Assembly: GCF_002831685.1 (NCBI RefSeq)
Contig: NZ_CP025119.1
Location: 903,001 to 967,000, forward strand
Origin: Polaribacter sp. ALD11
Lineage (GTDB): Bacteria; Bacteroidota; Bacteroidia; Flavobacteriales; Flavobacteriaceae
Direction: 5' to 3'
DNA: 64,000 bases
In this document: in pieces, positions 61,084-64,000 of the stretch
Position numbering within the stretch: position 1 is the stretch's first letter
How the letters are laid out: each line of letters starts with the position of its first letter
Translations under genes and position numbers: made by a program
The notes under the pieces: model-generated
The model's input: the letters and a program-made list of their open reading frames with translations, nothing else
What the model was told of the DNA's origin: nothing
Database searches by the model: none

Positions 61084-62178
61084 ATGATTACACAAGACCA
61101 ACTTAAAGATATTGCCGAAAGAATTGAAAAGTTAAAATCTTATTTAGAGATTGATAAGAAACTTATTGAAATTGCCAATGAGGAAGAGAAAACGGTAGAT
61201 CCAGATTTTTGGAACGACCCAAAAGCTGCAGAAATCTTCATGAAAGAATTACGTTTCAAGAAAAAATGGGTAGAAGATTATAACAAAACCATCACTTTAA
61301 ATGAAGATGTTACTATTTTGTATGATTTTTACAAAGAAGGTGAAGTTGAAGAAACTGAAGTTACCGAACAGTTTGAAAAAACAGTTACTTTTTTAGAAGA
61401 TTTAGAATTTAGAAATATGCTTTCTGAAGAAGGAGATGCTTTGTCTGCAACTGTACAGATTAATGCTGGCGCTGGTGGAACAGAAAGTTGCGATTGGGTA
61501 GAAATGTTGTCTAGAATGTACACAATGTGGGCAGAAAAGCATGGTTTTAAGTTAAAAACGCTTAATTACCAAGCTGGTGATGTTGTTGGAATTAAAACGA
61601 TTACCATAGAAATTGAAGGCGATTATGCTTTTGGATGGTTAAAAGGAGAAAATGGTGTGCATCGTTTGGTACGAATTTCACCTTTCGATTCTAACGGAAA
61701 ACGTCACACAACCTTTGGTTCTGTATATGTTTTTCCTGTGGTAGATGATTCTATAGAAATAGAAATTAATCCTGCAGATATAGAAATTGTAACCGCGCGT
61801 TCTAGTGGTGCTGGTGGACAAAATGTGAATAAAGTGGAAACGAAAGTCCAACTAACGCATAAACCAACCGGAATTCAAATTTCTTGTTCTAATTCGCGTT
61901 CTCAGCACGATAATAGGGCAACTGCAATGAAAATGCTAAAGTCGCAATTATATGAAATTGAGTTGCAAAAACAACAAGCAACAAGAGATGAAATTGAATC
62001 TGGAAAGTTAAAAACAGAATGGGGAAGCCAGATAAGAAATTACGTTATGCATCCTTATAAATTAGTAAAAGACGTAAGAACTGCGCATGAAACAGGAAAT
62101 GTAGACAACGTAATGAACGGAGATATAGATCCGTTTTTAAAATCTTATTTAATGTTAAATGGACAAAAAAGTGATTAA
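61084..62178 (+). CDS. prfB: Peptide chain release factor 2
   Basis: 364 residues. Class I release factor with GGQ ([13 protein letters not shown], about 243-245) and the RF2 tripeptide region [11 protein letters not shown] (SPF, the RF2 form), reading UGA/UAA. The frame is uninterrupted: where many bacteria have the programmed +1 shift after TAT CTT TGA, this gene has TAT TTA GAG ATT (KSYLEID, residues 19-25), so autoregulation by frameshifting is absent. Confidence 0.95.
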   Translation: MITQDQLKDIAERIEKLKSYLEIDKKLIEIANEEEKTVDPDFWNDPKAAEIFMKELRFKKKWVEDYNKTITLNEDVTILYDFYKEGEVEETEVTEQFEKTVTFLEDLEFRNMLSEEGDALSATVQINAGAGGTESCDWVEMLSRMYTMWAEKHGFKLKTLNYQAGDVVGIKTITIEIEGDYAFGWLKGENGVHRLVRISPFDSNGKRHTTFGSVYVFPVVDDSIEIEINPADIEIVTARSSGAGGQNVNKVETKVQLTHKPTGIQISCSNSRSQHDNRATAMKMLKSQLYEIELQKQQATRDEIESGKLKTEWGSQIRNYVMHPYKLVKDVRTAHETGNVDNVMNGDIDPFLKSYLMLNGQKSD

Positions 62179-62220
62179 ATTTTAACATATCTAAGAATAT
62201 CCAATAGAATAATAATTAGA

Positions 62221-62288
62221 AGCTATTTCCTGCTTTCCATTATATCTTTTTGTGAAAAACAAAAAGGATGTCATTCCAATCAGGGCTA
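62221..62288 (-). repeat. Dispersed repeat element, copy 2 (inverted)
   Basis: Read on the minus strand: TAGCCCTGATTGGAATGACA, then TCCTTTTTGTTTTTCACAAA, then AAGATATAATGGAAAGCAGG, matching the copy at 43662-43735. It fills most of the prfB-ArsC gap. Confidence 0.7.
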
Positions 62289-62329
62289 AAATTTTTTGCT
62301 AACATATAACAACACTAAAAACATAAAAC

Positions 62330-62671
62330 ATGATTAAAATATACCACAATCCGCGTTGTTCTAAATCGAGACAAGGTTTAGAGATTTTAGAAAATTCAAA
62401 AAAAGAATTTGAAATCGTAAAATATTTAGAAGAAATTCCATCAGAAGAAGCATTAAAAGAAATTATCAAATTACTAGGTATCACTCCTATTCAATTAGTT
62501 CGTAAAACAGAAAAGGTTTGGAAAGAAGAATTTAAAGGAAAAGAATTGTCTGATACTGAAATAATAAAAGCGATGCTAAACCATCCGAAGTTAATAGAAC
62601 GCCCAATTGTTATCAATAATAACAAAGCAGTTATAGGTAGACCTCCAGAAGCTATTTTGTCGATTATATAG
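62330..62671 (+). CDS. ArsC-family (Spx/ArsC) reductase-like protein
   Basis: 113 residues, thioredoxin-like ArsC fold. IYHNPRCSKSRQGLEIL carries the catalytic Cys (about 9), and IERPIVI with GRPPEAIL provide the two Arg-Pro motifs of glutaredoxin-dependent arsenate reductases. No ars operon genes surround it; housekeeping redox role possible. Confidence 0.85.
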   Translation: MIKIYHNPRCSKSRQGLEILENSKKEFEIVKYLEEIPSEEALKEIIKLLGITPIQLVRKTEKVWKEEFKGKELSDTEIIKAMLNHPKLIERPIVINNNKAVIGRPPEAILSII

Positions 62672-62764
62672 CTTTAACTTTTTAATATTTTCTTTAACTT
62701 TTCTTTAACTGAATGTAATTAAACTAAGAGGCAACTTTGCAGTCTAAAACTAAAAAACAAGGTC

Positions 62765-64000
62765 TTGACTCAAAAAATTACTCTCTTTATTTGTTGCTTA
62801 TTTACAATAACAACATTGTTTTCTCAAAATTCAAAAGGTACCAATACTATTAAAATCTATGGTAAAGTTATCGATGCAAACAGCAATCAGCCTTTAGAAT
62901 ACGCTACCATAATTATAAAAAATACTGAAAATCAGAAAATTTCTGGTGGTATTACAGACTTAAATGGTCTGTTTTCAATTGATGCACCAGCGGCAACTTA
63001 TGAAATAAGCATAGAATTTATTTCTTTTAAATCTATAAAATATCCTTCAGAAAAAATCACTTCAAACAAGAATCTAGGGACTTTAAAATTGGCCGAAGAC
63101 ACTAATAGTTTGAATGAAATTGTAATTGTTGCAGAAAAATCTACAGTAGACATTCGTTTAGATAAAAAAATCTACAATGTTGGTAAAGACATGACGGTAA
63201 AAGGTGGTACCGCATCAGATGTTTTAGATAATGTACCTTCTGTAGATGTTGATCCACAAGGAATCGTTAGTTTAAGAGGAAGTGAAAATGTACGAATTTT
63301 AATTAACGGAAAACCATCTGCTTTGGTTGGTTTAAATGGTGCAGATGCATTAAAACAATTACCTTCAGATGCAATAGAGCGTGTAGAAGTAATTACTTCT
63401 CCGTCTGCAAGATATGACGCAGAAGGAACCGCAGGAATCTTAAATATTATTCTTAGAAAAGGAAAAGCTACGGGCTTTAATGGTTCTGTAAACGTAACCG
63501 TTGCAGATCCTAGAAATTACCAAGGTGCTGTTAACTTAAATATGCGTTCAGAAAAAATTAACCTCTTTTCTAATATTGGTTATAATGATAGTCGTAGTCC
63601 TGGAAATTACGTTTCAGACATTACCTACCTTTCTAGCGGCAGTATTGATAGTTTAAGAACAGAAAATAGAAATTTCGACAGGTCTAGAAAAGGGTACAAT
63701 GCAAATATAGGGTTAGAATATTTTTTAGATGATAAAAGCTCTCTTACAGGTACTATCTTTGTAAGAGACTCAGATAACAAGAATCTATCTACAAATAAGA
63801 TTAGTTCTTTTGATCCTTCTGGAAACAATTTGTACAATTCTACAAGAATACAAGATGAAGATGAAAAAGATGAATCTTTACAATTCTCCTTAAATTATAC
63901 GAATAATTTTAATGACAAGGGGCACAAATTAACGTTAGACTACCAATACAATGCTAGTAATGAAAATGAAGCTGCAACTATTAAAGATATAAATTCTGAA
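62765..64000 (+). CDS. TonB-dependent receptor-like outer-membrane protein, 3'-truncated
   Basis: Open frame of 412 codons to the window end, missed by length-limited callers because no stop is reached. TTG 62765 starts a signal peptide (TQKITLFICCLFTITTLFSQ); then a CarboxypepD_reg domain (IYGKVIDANSNQPLEYATII), plug (VLDNVPSVDVDPQGIVSLRG, ILINGKPSALVG, IERVEVITSPSARYDAEGTA) and the first barrel strands. It fits the outer-membrane beta-barrel family lacking a clear TonB box. Substrate unknown. Confidence 0.85.
   Translation, partial: MTQKITLFICCLFTITTLFSQNSKGTNTIKIYGKVIDANSNQPLEYATIIIKNTENQKISGGITDLNGLFSIDAPAATYEISIEFISFKSIKYPSEKITSNKNLGTLKLAEDTNSLNEIVIVAEKSTVDIRLDKKIYNVGKDMTVKGGTASDVLDNVPSVDVDPQGIVSLRGSENVRILINGKPSALVGLNGADALKQLPSDAIERVEVITSPSARYDAEGTAGILNIILRKGKATGFNGSVNVTVADPRNYQGAVNLNMRSEKINLFSNIGYNDSRSPGNYVSDITYLSSGSIDSLRTENRNFDRSRKGYNANIGLEYFLDDKSSLTGTIFVRDSDNKNLSTNKISSFDPSGNNLYNSTRIQDEDEKDESLQFSLNYTNNFNDKGHKLTLDYQYNASNENEAATIKDINSE

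Overview
The window looks like chromosomal DNA of a marine Flavobacteriaceae member (Polaribacter/Tenacibaculum type; genus is inference). The DNA is AT-rich, secreted proteins carry Por-type (type IX secretion) C-terminal tails, outer-membrane receptors have CarboxypepD_reg-like N-termini, and many genes are preceded by the Bacteroidetes sigma-A -7 box TAnnTTTG. No rRNA, tRNA, prophage, transposase or CRISPR array was found. The first gene is cut by the left edge and the last by the right edge.

Layout: 1-7.3 kb holds a truncated hydrolase, a lytic transglycosylase, a YwbE-like protein, two tandem cold-shock genes, a nitronate monooxygenase-like enzyme, a secreted subtilase, mnmA and a MORN-repeat protein. 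7.3-12 kb holds a small Crp/Fnr-truncated-haemoglobin regulon, then purB, a lipoprotein and a TerC protein. 12-20 kb holds a His-rich TonB receptor (metal uptake suspected), a CDP-alcohol phosphatidyltransferase, transporters, an M48 protease and MsrB. 20.3-24.3 kb is a five-gene cluster of unfamiliar exported proteins. 24.5-35.8 kb is housekeeping (ffh, folD, a HerA-like ATPase, a DHH phosphoesterase, tyrS). 36.2-39.7 kb is a LytS/LytT-like two-component locus with five 2TM domains. 40.4-50.2 kb is a nine-gene arginine biosynthesis operon (N-acyltransferase, argG, argC, proC, argD, argF', argB, argE, argH). 52-57 kb is a carotenoid locus (crtI-crtB-crtZ) with a CarH-like MerR regulator and a divergent ECF sigma factor. 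The end holds a threonine aldolase, a large zinc protease, prfB, an ArsC-like protein and a truncated TonB receptor.

The most striking signals are unannotated regulatory RNAs. In front of tyrS there is a strong promoter, a 34-codon leader frame with three consecutive Tyr codons (five Tyr in total), mutually exclusive hairpins and a terminator ending just before the tyrS start: a classical ribosome-mediated attenuator that appears to sense tyrosine. In front of the arginine operon there are two tandem short frames rich in Arg codons (AGG/CGC), the second followed by a terminator-like hairpin with a competing pairing partner. Together they suggest that leader-peptide attenuation is a common mode of amino-acid control in this lineage.

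A second regulatory signal is a pair of TTATGA-N6-TCATAA operators, each centred exactly 29.5 bp upstream of a TAnnTTTG box. They lie in front of a truncated haemoglobin and a small membrane protein, next to a Crp/Fnr regulator gene, which fits class-II activation. All homology calls were made by reading protein motifs; no database search was run.
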